A stretch of DNA of 10,781 nt from UBA10649 sp964391765. Its GTDB lineage: Bacteria; Actinomycetota; Actinomycetes; S36-B12. Location: positions 1-10,781 of the forward strand of contig CAYMNG010000084.1 in NCBI GenBank assembly GCA_964391765.1, written 5' to 3'. Both the position numbers and the translations under genes were made by a program. The notes beneath the pieces are model-generated. The model did not search any database. It was not told the DNA's origin and was given only the letters and a program-made list of their open reading frames with translations. Of this stretch, positions 1 to 5,701 are shown in pieces. Each line of letters opens with the position of its first letter. The stretch's first letter is position 1.

Positions 1-1
1 A

Positions 2-400
2 AACAAGGGCGCGATCGGATAGGCGTTCCCGAAGCCGGACGAGCCGCACGCCGAGATCCGCGGCCGCGACCTGATCAGCGGTCTGCCACGCACGATCGTC
101 GTGTCCGCCGAGGAGATCCGGCGCGCGATCGACGGGCCGGTCCACGCGATCGTCGACGCGGTCAAGGCCACGCTCGACCGCACGCCGCCGGAACTGTCCG
201 GCGACATCATGGATCGCGGGATCGTGCTGACCGGTGGGGGAGCGCTCCTGCGCGGACTCGACGAGCGCCTGCGCCACGAGACTGGTATGCCGATCCTCAT
301 CGCCGACCGCCCGTTGGACTGCGTCGCACTGGGTTCGGGCAAGTGCGTGGAGGAGTTCGACGCACTGCAGCAGGTCCTCGTCTCGGAGCCGCGCCGGTAG
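2..400 (+). CDS. mreB: MreB, rod shape-determining actin-like protein (3' part, carries an in-frame TAG)
   Basis: MreB is the cytoplasmic actin homologue that polymerises under the membrane and guides the elongation machinery. Only the last 130 or so residues are present; the 5' part lies left of the window. Visible are the EIRGRDLISGLPR segment (from about 53), PPELSGDIMDRGIVLTGGGA with the LTGGGALLRGL nucleotide-binding signature of the actin/Hsp70 fold (about 186-255), and the closing VALGSGKCVEEFDAL. Stop is TAG at 398-400. Reading the same frame leftwards gives NKGAIG, then TAG at 20-22, then AFPKPDEP. MreB proteins have GSA(Y/F)P here, so the TAG replaces a conserved Ser codon. The first possible restart after it is GTG at 101, which lies inside the conserved domain and is unlikely to be a real start. 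The order mreB-mreC-mreD supports the call. The identity is secure; whether the gene is intact in the organism is not. Confidence 0.9.
20..22 (+). other. mreB: In-frame TAG inside the mreB reading frame
   Basis: The mreB frame reads atc gga tag gcg ttc ccg, so the peptide is IG, stop, AFP. Family members have IGSA(Y/F)P, and TCG (Ser) differs from TAG by one base. Both sides of the stop fit MreB in the same frame, so this is a substitution rather than a frameshift. It lies 20 bases from the left edge, where an assembly or base-call error is possible. Confidence 0.85.
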
Positions 401-421
401 CGGTCCGGTGGCCGCGACCTC

Positions 422-1471
422 GTGGCCGGACCGTCAACGGCAGCCATCACGGCCGTCATGCGCTCGCGCCGAACCCGGATGGTGCTCGCCGTCCTCGTCG
501 TGGCGTCGTTGACGTTCGTCATCTTGGACCTGCGCGGCGGCCAGGGCCCGCTCGGCGGTCTGCGATCGTTCGGCGCGAACGTGTTCGGCGGGCTCGAGCG
601 TGTCGCCGCGACGGTGTTCTCCCCGATCACCGGTGCGAGCGGTTGGTGGGCGGACATGCGGGACCAGGCGGCGCAGATCGACCGCCTGCGCACCGAGAAC
701 GCGAAGCTGCGATCGGACCTGACGACGACGCAGGCCGACCGGGTGCGGGCCGACGCCCTCGACGCGCTCCTGCGCGTGTCCAGCGTCGGCCGGTACCGGT
801 TCGTGCCGGCGGAGGTGACCGCCGTCGCCCCCGCGCAGGACTTCACGCAGGCGGTGACGATCGACGTCGGGCGCACGGACGGGGTCGAGACGTCGATGAC
901 CGTGATCAACGGCGACGGCCTGGTCGGCCATGTCGTGAAGGTCACGCCGGGTTCCTCGACCGTCGTCCTGATCACCGACGCGTCGACGTCCGTGGGTGCG
1001 CGCGTAGCCGGTTCCGGCGAGATCGGCATCGTGACCGGTACCGGTGACCAGAACGCGCTGTCGTTCGAGCTGCTCGACCCGATGGCCGACGTGAAGGTCG
1101 GTGACGCGCTGGTGACGTTCGGGTCGAAGGGCGGACGGCCGTACGCGCCGGGACTACCGATCGGCCGGGTCGTCGAGGTCACCGGCTCGGCCGGTGGCCT
1201 GACCCGCGTGGCGAAGGTCGAGCCGTTCGCCGACCTGTCGCGGCTGTCGGTCGTCGGCGTCGTGACCCGGCCGCCGCGGACCGATCCGCGCGACTCGGTC
1301 CTGGCCAGTACCGGCCGGCTCGACACCTCCAGCAGCCCGGCGCCGCTCGGCGGCGCGGGGACGGGTTCACCGGCCGGCCCGGGGGCCACGACGGCACCGA
1401 CCGCCGGTCCGGGGGCGAACACCGTGGAGCAACCGGCGACACCGCAGGCGACCGCGACCGGAGGTGGCTGA
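422..1471 (+). CDS. mreC: MreC, rod shape-determining protein
   Basis: MreC is a bitopic membrane protein whose extracytoplasmic part contacts PBP2 and connects it with MreB/MreD. With GTG 422 as start the product is 349 aa. It has a short basic cytoplasmic tip (RSRRTR, residues 14-19) and one transmembrane helix (about 20-36). A coiled coil follows (about 77-115, with QIDRLRTENAKLRSDL), then the two small beta-barrel domains typical of MreC (about 118-290, with VTIDVGRTDGV and VGARVAGSGEIGIVTG). The tail from about 290 is rich in Gly, Pro, Thr and Ala and probably disordered. GTG 422 has a GGTGG box 10 bases upstream and lies 21 bases after mreB. ATG 458 would give MRSRRTRMVL, which looks like many actinobacterial MreC N-termini, but has no clear ribosome binding site; the start is therefore uncertain by 12 codons. 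The gene is followed after 2 bases by mreD. Confidence 0.93.
   Translation: MAGPSTAAITAVMRSRRTRMVLAVLVVASLTFVILDLRGGQGPLGGLRSFGANVFGGLERVAATVFSPITGASGWWADMRDQAAQIDRLRTENAKLRSDLTTTQADRVRADALDALLRVSSVGRYRFVPAEVTAVAPAQDFTQAVTIDVGRTDGVETSMTVINGDGLVGHVVKVTPGSSTVVLITDASTSVGARVAGSGEIGIVTGTGDQNALSFELLDPMADVKVGDALVTFGSKGGRPYAPGLPIGRVVEVTGSAGGLTRVAKVEPFADLSRLSVVGVVTRPPRTDPRDSVLASTGRLDTSSSPAPLGGAGTGSPAGPGATTAPTAGPGANTVEQPATPQATATGGG
1461..1467 (+). promoter_or_regulatory. Ribosome binding site of mreD
   Basis: GAGGTGG lies 6 bases before ATG 1474, inside the last codons of mreC. It supports this ATG and shows that mreC and mreD are translated from one message. Confidence 0.7.
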
Positions 1472-1473
1472 CG

Positions 1474-1986
1474 ATGGTGTGGCGCCAGGCGCTGCTCATC
1501 GTCGGGCTGCTGACGATCGCGGTCGTCGTTGAGGTCACACTGCTGTCGCGCCTGGGCCTGCCGGGTGCGACCCCGGACCTGGTCGCGGTGACGGTCATCG
1601 CGTTGGCGCTCGCGCTGGGGTCGACCCGTGGCGCGGTCGCCGGCTTCGTCGCCGGGGTGCTGCTGGACCTCGCGCCGCCGGCGACGACCCCCATGGGGGT
1701 CAACGCCGTCATTCTGATGGCCGTCGGGTACCTCGCGGGGTACGTCGTCGACGCACGTGATCGGACCGTTCCCGTCCTGCTCGCGCTCGTCGCCGTCAGC
1801 GTCGGCGGGGTGACGCTCGTGACGGGGATCGTCGACGGCGTCCTCGGGGTCGACGCGGTCGACTGGAACCAGTTGCCCGTGCTGACGTTCACCGCGGCGA
1901 TCTACGGTGCCGCGCTCGCGCCGGCGGTGCTGCCGGCGGTGTCGTGGCTGGTCCGCCGCGTGACCCCGGACCTGCTGGTCGGGTAG
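1474..1986 (+). CDS. mreD: MreD, rod shape-determining membrane protein
   Basis: MreD is a small polytopic membrane protein of the elongasome that works with MreC to control PBP2/RodA activity. The product is 170 aa, a normal length for the family, and nearly all hydrophobic. Hydrophobic stretches at about residues 7-25, 35-51, 54-68, 75-93, 99-122 and 135-160 suggest five or six helices. The family signature is visible at about 53-79: RGAVAGFVAGVLLDLAPP followed by TTPMGVNA, close to the usual GxxxGFxxGLLxDLxPP pattern. The start ATG has a good ribosome binding site and sits 2 bases after the mreC stop. A gap of 116 bases separates it from mrdA. The call rests on the motif, topology and position between mreC and mrdA, and is firm. 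Confidence 0.92.
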   Translation: MVWRQALLIVGLLTIAVVVEVTLLSRLGLPGATPDLVAVTVIALALALGSTRGAVAGFVAGVLLDLAPPATTPMGVNAVILMAVGYLAGYVVDARDRTVPVLLALVAVSVGGVTLVTGIVDGVLGVDAVDWNQLPVLTFTAAIYGAALAPAVLPAVSWLVRRVTPDLLVG

Positions 1987-2085
1987 TTGATGGGTATCCG
2001 CATATCGGGCGGGCGGAACGGCATCGGGTCGTGGGTCGTCGTACCGTCGTATCCGGCGGCATCGGCGGTCGGCGGGCGAGCGGTC

Positions 2086-2096
2086 AGAAGGGCGGG
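2086..2096 (+). promoter_or_regulatory. Ribosome binding site deciding the mrdA start
   Basis: AGAAGGGCGGG ends 6 bases before GTG 2103. The open frame extends upstream to GTG 1944 inside mreD, but the residues before 2103 are not like PBP2 and have no better site. Starting at 2103 gives a normal PBP2 N-terminus, with a few polar residues and then the membrane anchor. Confidence 0.65.
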
Positions 2097-2102
2097 TTCT
2101 CG

Positions 2103-4322
2103 GTGAGCGAGCGCTCGAACCTGCGCCTGCTCGTGCTCGCGGTCCTCGTCGTCTCGTTGCTCGGCACGCTGCTCGCTCGTGCGTTCTACCTGCAGGTGGT
2201 CAGCGGCGAGTCCTACCGCGCCGCGGCGAGCCAGAACTCCGAGCGGATCGTCGCCGAGCCGGCGGTCCGCGGCCTGATCCTCGACCAGGCCGGTCGACCG
2301 CTGGTGTCGAACCGGACGTCGATCGTCGTCAGCATCGACCGTCAGGTGCTGGCCAAGGCCCCCGACGCCGGCGCCGGGGTCCTGCGCCGGCTGGCGAAGA
2401 TGCTCGACATGCCGGTCGGCAAGATCAGCCAGCGGTTGGTCCCGTGCGGCACGGAGGGGGCGAAGCCGCCGCCGGTGTGCTGGAACGGCTCGCCGTACCA
2501 ACCGGTCCCGGTCGCCTCGGACGTCGACACGCAGACCGCGCTGAGCATCATGGAACGCCGCCAGGAATTCCCCGGGGTCACCGCGTCGCTGACGGCGATC
2601 CGCGAATACCCCGCCCCGGACAACGTGAACGCCGCGCACATCCTCGGCTACATCGGTCCGGTCACCGAGGAGCAGATCGCCGCGCAGGGGGACAGCACGG
2701 CGTGGGACCGCCTGCGCCGCACCGACGAAGTCGGGCGGGCCGGTCTGGAGAAGCAGTACGACGACGTTCTGCGCGGCAAGCCGTCGATCACGACGCTCAG
2801 CGTCGACACGGCCGGTCGCGTCACCGACCGGCAGGAGACGAAGGCCGCACAACCGGTGTCGTACCTGGTGACGAGCATCGACGCGAAGTTGAAAGCGGAG
2901 GTCGAGCGGCAGTTGGTCAACGCCGTGCAGCGGGCGCAACGGCAGGGGTACCGCGGCTCGTCCGGTGCGGCCGTCGTCATCGACGTGCGCACCGGTCGGG
3001 TCCTCGCGATGGCCAGCTATCCGACGTACGACCCGTCGATCTGGATCGGCGGGGTGAGCCAGAAGCAGTACAAGTCGCTCATCGACAACCGCGCGCTGTC
3101 GTCGAACGCGTTCCAGGGGACGTTCGCGCCCGGATCGACCTACAAGGTGGTCAGCACGGCCGCCGCGGCGGCGTCCGGCTTCAACCTCTACGGCACCTAT
3201 CCGTGCCCGAGCCAGGTGAAGATCGGTCCGCAGACGTTCCGCAACTTCGAGTCCTCGGCGTACGGGCGCATCAGCCTCGCGCGGGCCCTGGAGGTCTCGT
3301 GCAACACCGTGTTCTACGGCATCGCCGACCGGATGTGGCAGCAGGCCGGGGGGCCGGACGCGGGTCCGGACGCCGCCGACCCCATCGCGTCGGCCGCGAA
3401 GGCGTTCGGGCTCGGTCAACGCACCGGGATCGACCTGCCCGGCGAGGCCGCCGGAACCGTGTCGAGCCGGCAGTTCAAGGTCGCCAACTGGGAGGCCAGG
3501 AAGGACGACTGGTGCCGCAACGCGGCGCAGGGCTACCCGCAACTGCGCAAGACCGATCCTCGGCAGGCGGACTACTTCACGGCCCTGGACAAGGAGAACT
3601 GCACCGACGGGTACCAGTGGCGCGCCGGTGACGCGCTCAACGCGTCGATCGGCCAGGGCGACACGACGGTCACGCCGCTGCAGATGGCGATGGTGTACGC
3701 GACGATCGCAAACGGCGGCAAAATCTTCCAGCCGCAGGTCGCCAAGGGGGTCGTGGCCGTGGACGGAACCGTCCTGGAGGAGTTCCCGCCGATCCTCAAG
3801 GGGACGGTCGACGTGCCGAAGTCCGCGATCAAGTTCCTTCGACGGACACTGCCCGGCGTGACCGTGGACGGATCGGGAGAGACGCCGTTCCTCGGCTTTC
3901 CGTTGGGGCAGATCCCGGTCGCGTCGAAGACCGGGTCGGCCCAGGTCACCGGCGACAAGACCTCGACGTCGTGGTTCGCCTCGTACGCCCCGGCCGACAA
4001 GCCGAAGTACGCGGTCGTGATGATGGTCACCGAGGGCGGAACCGGATCGAAGACCTCCGGTCCGAGCGTCCGCAAGATCTACGAGGCGCTGTTCGGCGTC
4101 CGCGGCTCGACGGTCGACCCGTCCCGGAGCATCCTCGTCGGCGGTGCGCCGCAGACGACGCTGCCGAGCGTGCGCAGTGACGGCAAGCCGGTGACGACCA
4201 AGGACCGGACGTCGACGACGAGCCTCGCCCAGGAGGGCGCGCCCGTCGCGCCGACCGCGACGCCGTCGAGCAGCCCGTCGAGCAGCCCACCCAGCGGTTC
4301 GCCCAGCGGTTCGCCGTCGTGA
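2103..4322 (+). CDS. mrdA: Penicillin-binding protein 2 (class B PBP, peptidoglycan transpeptidase)
   Basis: PBP2 cross-links peptidoglycan strands made by RodA during elongation and is a beta-lactam target. With GTG 2103 it is 739 aa. It has one N-terminal anchor (about residues 7-29), then the PBP dimerisation/pedestal domain (about 50-300), with RGLILDQAGRPL near the start. The transpeptidase domain carries all three catalytic motifs: STYK (Ser345, Lys348), SCN (399-401) and KTGS (609-612). Three pairs of Cys lie outside the membrane (115/126, 368/400, 471/500). The loops around 115-126 and 471-500 look like insertions common in actinobacterial PBP2 and could hold disulfides. The tail after about 700 is Ser/Pro/Thr-rich and partly made of 12-base repeats. 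The stop TGA overlaps the rodA start (GTGA at 4319-4322), which implies translational coupling with its glycosyltransferase partner. FtsI is the alternative class B PBP, but the neighbours and motif spacing favour PBP2. Confidence 0.93.
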   Translation: MSERSNLRLLVLAVLVVSLLGTLLARAFYLQVVSGESYRAAASQNSERIVAEPAVRGLILDQAGRPLVSNRTSIVVSIDRQVLAKAPDAGAGVLRRLAKMLDMPVGKISQRLVPCGTEGAKPPPVCWNGSPYQPVPVASDVDTQTALSIMERRQEFPGVTASLTAIREYPAPDNVNAAHILGYIGPVTEEQIAAQGDSTAWDRLRRTDEVGRAGLEKQYDDVLRGKPSITTLSVDTAGRVTDRQETKAAQPVSYLVTSIDAKLKAEVERQLVNAVQRAQRQGYRGSSGAAVVIDVRTGRVLAMASYPTYDPSIWIGGVSQKQYKSLIDNRALSSNAFQGTFAPGSTYKVVSTAAAAASGFNLYGTYPCPSQVKIGPQTFRNFESSAYGRISLARALEVSCNTVFYGIADRMWQQAGGPDAGPDAADPIASAAKAFGLGQRTGIDLPGEAAGTVSSRQFKVANWEARKDDWCRNAAQGYPQLRKTDPRQADYFTALDKENCTDGYQWRAGDALNASIGQGDTTVTPLQMAMVYATIANGGKIFQPQVAKGVVAVDGTVLEEFPPILKGTVDVPKSAIKFLRRTLPGVTVDGSGETPFLGFPLGQIPVASKTGSAQVTGDKTSTSWFASYAPADKPKYAVVMMVTEGGTGSKTSGPSVRKIYEALFGVRGSTVDPSRSILVGGAPQTTLPSVRSDGKPVTTKDRTSTTSLAQEGAPVAPTATPSSSPSSSPPSGSPSGSPS
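4263..4313 (+). repeat. Two short 12-base tandem duplications in the mrdA 3' end
   Basis: CCGTCGAGCAGC occurs twice in a row (4263-4274, 4275-4286), and CCCAGCGGTTCG occurs twice in a row (4290-4301, 4302-4313). Both keep the reading frame and encode the Ser/Pro/Gly tail of PBP2. They look like replication-slippage products in a disordered tail. Confidence 0.85.
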
Positions 4323-5485
4323 GCATGTTCACCACCGACGTCGAGTCGCGGTCGAGCACCCAGCGCGGGTACTGGCGCGACCTGGACTGGATCCTGCTGA
4401 TCGCCGCGTTCGCCGTCACGCTGCTCGGCGCGGCGCTGGTGTGGTCGGCCAGCGTCGCGGACATGGCGCCGGCGACCGACCCGACCGCGTACGTCCGCAA
4501 GCACCTGGTCAACGTGGCGATCGGGGTCGTCCTGGGGTTCTTCGCCTCGCGGGTCGACCATCGCTGGCTTCGGGCCTACACGCCGATCATCTACGGCGGC
4601 TCGGTGTTCTTGCTGCTGCTGCCGTTCCTCCCGGGTCTGGGGACGCGGATCGCCGGAGCGCGGGCGTGGGTCAGCCTCCCCGGCGGCTTCTCGCTGCAAC
4701 CGTCGGAGTTCATGAAGATCGCGGTCATCTTGATGATGGCGATGCTGCTGGCGGAGAAGCGCGACACCGAGAGCGAGCCCCGAGGCCGCGATGTCCTGCT
4801 CTCCCTCGCCGCGGCCGGCCTGCCGATCCTGATCATCTTGGTGCAGAACGACACCGGGACCGTCCTCATCCTCGGCTCGGTCGCGCTGACGATCGTCGCG
4901 ATCTCCGGGGCGCGGACCCGTTGGCTCGTCGGGCTGTTCGGCGGCGCCGTCGTGGTGGTGCTCGTCGCGATCCAGTTGGGGTTGCTCAAGCAGTACCAGG
5001 TCCAGCGGCTGACGTCGTTCATCAACCCGACCGACGACGTGTCGAACACCGCGTACAACGCCAACCAGGCGCGGATCGCGATCGGCGGCGGGGGACTGCT
5101 CGGCTACGGGCTGTTCCAAGGTCCGCAGACGCAGGGCAAGTTCGTGCCGGTCAACGAGAGCGACTTCATCTTCACGGTCGTCGGCGAGGAACTGGGGTTC
5201 GTCGGGGTCGCCGTCCTCATCCTCCTCCTGGGCGTGGTGCTGTGGCGGGCGGTGTTGATCGCCTACCGCGCCGACGACCTGTACGGCCGACTCGTCGCGG
5301 CCGGCATCGTCGCCTGGCTGGCGTTCCAGCTGTACGAGAACGTCGGCATGTCGTTGGGCATCATGCCGATCACCGGCATCCCGCTGCCCATGGTGTCGGC
5401 TGGCGGCACGTCGATGATGGCCACCTGGATCGCGATCGGTCTGCTGCAGAACATCCGACTGCACGCCGCGCGCGCGAGCATCTAG
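4319..5485 (+). CDS. rodA: RodA, SEDS-family peptidoglycan glycosyltransferase
   Basis: RodA polymerises glycan strands from lipid II and acts in a complex with PBP2. The product is 388 aa with about ten hydrophobic helices and both ends probably cytoplasmic. Family motifs are clear: PSEFMKIA (Lys133), VQNDTGT, ARIAIGGGGLLGYGL, ESDFIFTVVGEELGF and the C-terminal GIPLPMVSAGGTS. Asp282 in SDFIF aligns with the essential catalytic Asp (E. coli RodA Asp262, B. subtilis Asp280), and Lys133 is in the conserved QPSEFxK motif. GTG 4319 overlaps the mrdA stop by 4 bases and has no clear ribosome binding site, which fits translational coupling. ATG 4325 is a second in-frame choice two codons later. FtsW and SpoVE belong to the same family, but the mrdA neighbour points to RodA. 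It is the last gene of the operon; a large hairpin follows. Confidence 0.94.
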   Translation: MSMFTTDVESRSSTQRGYWRDLDWILLIAAFAVTLLGAALVWSASVADMAPATDPTAYVRKHLVNVAIGVVLGFFASRVDHRWLRAYTPIIYGGSVFLLLLPFLPGLGTRIAGARAWVSLPGGFSLQPSEFMKIAVILMMAMLLAEKRDTESEPRGRDVLLSLAAAGLPILIILVQNDTGTVLILGSVALTIVAISGARTRWLVGLFGGAVVVVLVAIQLGLLKQYQVQRLTSFINPTDDVSNTAYNANQARIAIGGGGLLGYGLFQGPQTQGKFVPVNESDFIFTVVGEELGFVGVAVLILLLGVVLWRAVLIAYRADDLYGRLVAAGIVAWLAFQLYENVGMSLGIMPITGIPLPMVSAGGTSMMATWIAIGLLQNIRLHAARASI

Positions 5486-5496
5486 TGTCGTGCGGC

Positions 5497-5559
5497 TGAG
5501 GTTCGTCCCCGGATGAGTCGGGCGGCTGCGACGTGCGCCGGTGTTGAGGTTCGACCCGG
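5497..5559 (+). repeat. Imperfect direct repeat TGAGGTTCG(t/a)CCC..GG after rodA
   Basis: TGAGGTTCGTCCCCGG (5497-5512) recurs as TGAGGTTCGACCCGG (5545-5559), 48 bases later. The first bases of the second copy belong to the left arm of the hairpin at 5536-5598, and its right arm carries the same core inverted (AACCTCA). The role is unknown; it may be a remnant of a duplicated terminator arm or a protein site. Confidence 0.6.
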
Positions 5560-5598
5560 TTCGCAGGCCGCGGACCGGACCCAACCTCAACACCGGCG
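5536..5598 (+). terminator. Long hairpin after rodA, probable operon terminator without T-run
   Basis: CGCCGGTGTTGAGGTT (5536-5551) and AACCTCAACACCGGCG (5583-5598) form a perfect 16-bp stem. Inside it, after a 4x4 internal loop, bases 5556-5563 pair with 5571-5578 (8 bp including one T-G pair) around a 7-base loop. There is no T-run on either side. Such stems are common at transcript ends in actinobacteria. It starts 50 bases after the rodA stop and lies upstream of the next gene's likely promoter, which fits a terminator or an mRNA 3'-end stabiliser. The palindrome would work on both strands. Confidence 0.7.
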
Positions 5599-5688
5599 GC
5601 GAACCGGTCGCGTCACGTGATCACCGTCGGCCGTGGCGGACGCCGTCGCGCGCGCGCTCGCCGCGGCGGTGATGCGCTGTGACACGGG

Positions 5689-5694
5689 TATCCT
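5689..5694 (+). promoter_or_regulatory. Candidate -10 box for a leaderless mRNA of the radical SAM gene
   Basis: TATCCT matches the actinobacterial -10 pattern TANNNT. Its last base is 7 bases before the first base of GTG 5702, so transcription would begin at about A5701 or G5702, directly at the start codon. No Shine-Dalgarno sequence precedes the GTG, as expected for a leaderless transcript. No good -35 box is seen 16-18 bases upstream. It lies after the hairpin that probably ends the mre operon. Confidence 0.55.
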
Positions 5695-5701
5695 CTGGTC
5701 A

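Noticed and set aside
1944..2102. Upstream extension of mrdA to GTG 1944
   Set aside because: It would overlap mreD by 43 bases, has no family-like residues, and a ribosome binding site precedes GTG 2103.
1902..3542. Open frame of 546 codons on the - strand opposite mreD and mrdA
   Set aside because: Low-complexity Arg/Ala-rich translation with no motif; mrdA on the + strand has all three PBP motifs in this stretch.
5633..5701. Upstream extension of the radical SAM gene to GTG 5633 or ATG 5672
   Set aside because: The added residues are Ala/Val-rich and not family-like, no ribosome binding site is present, and the likely promoter box lies inside this stretch.
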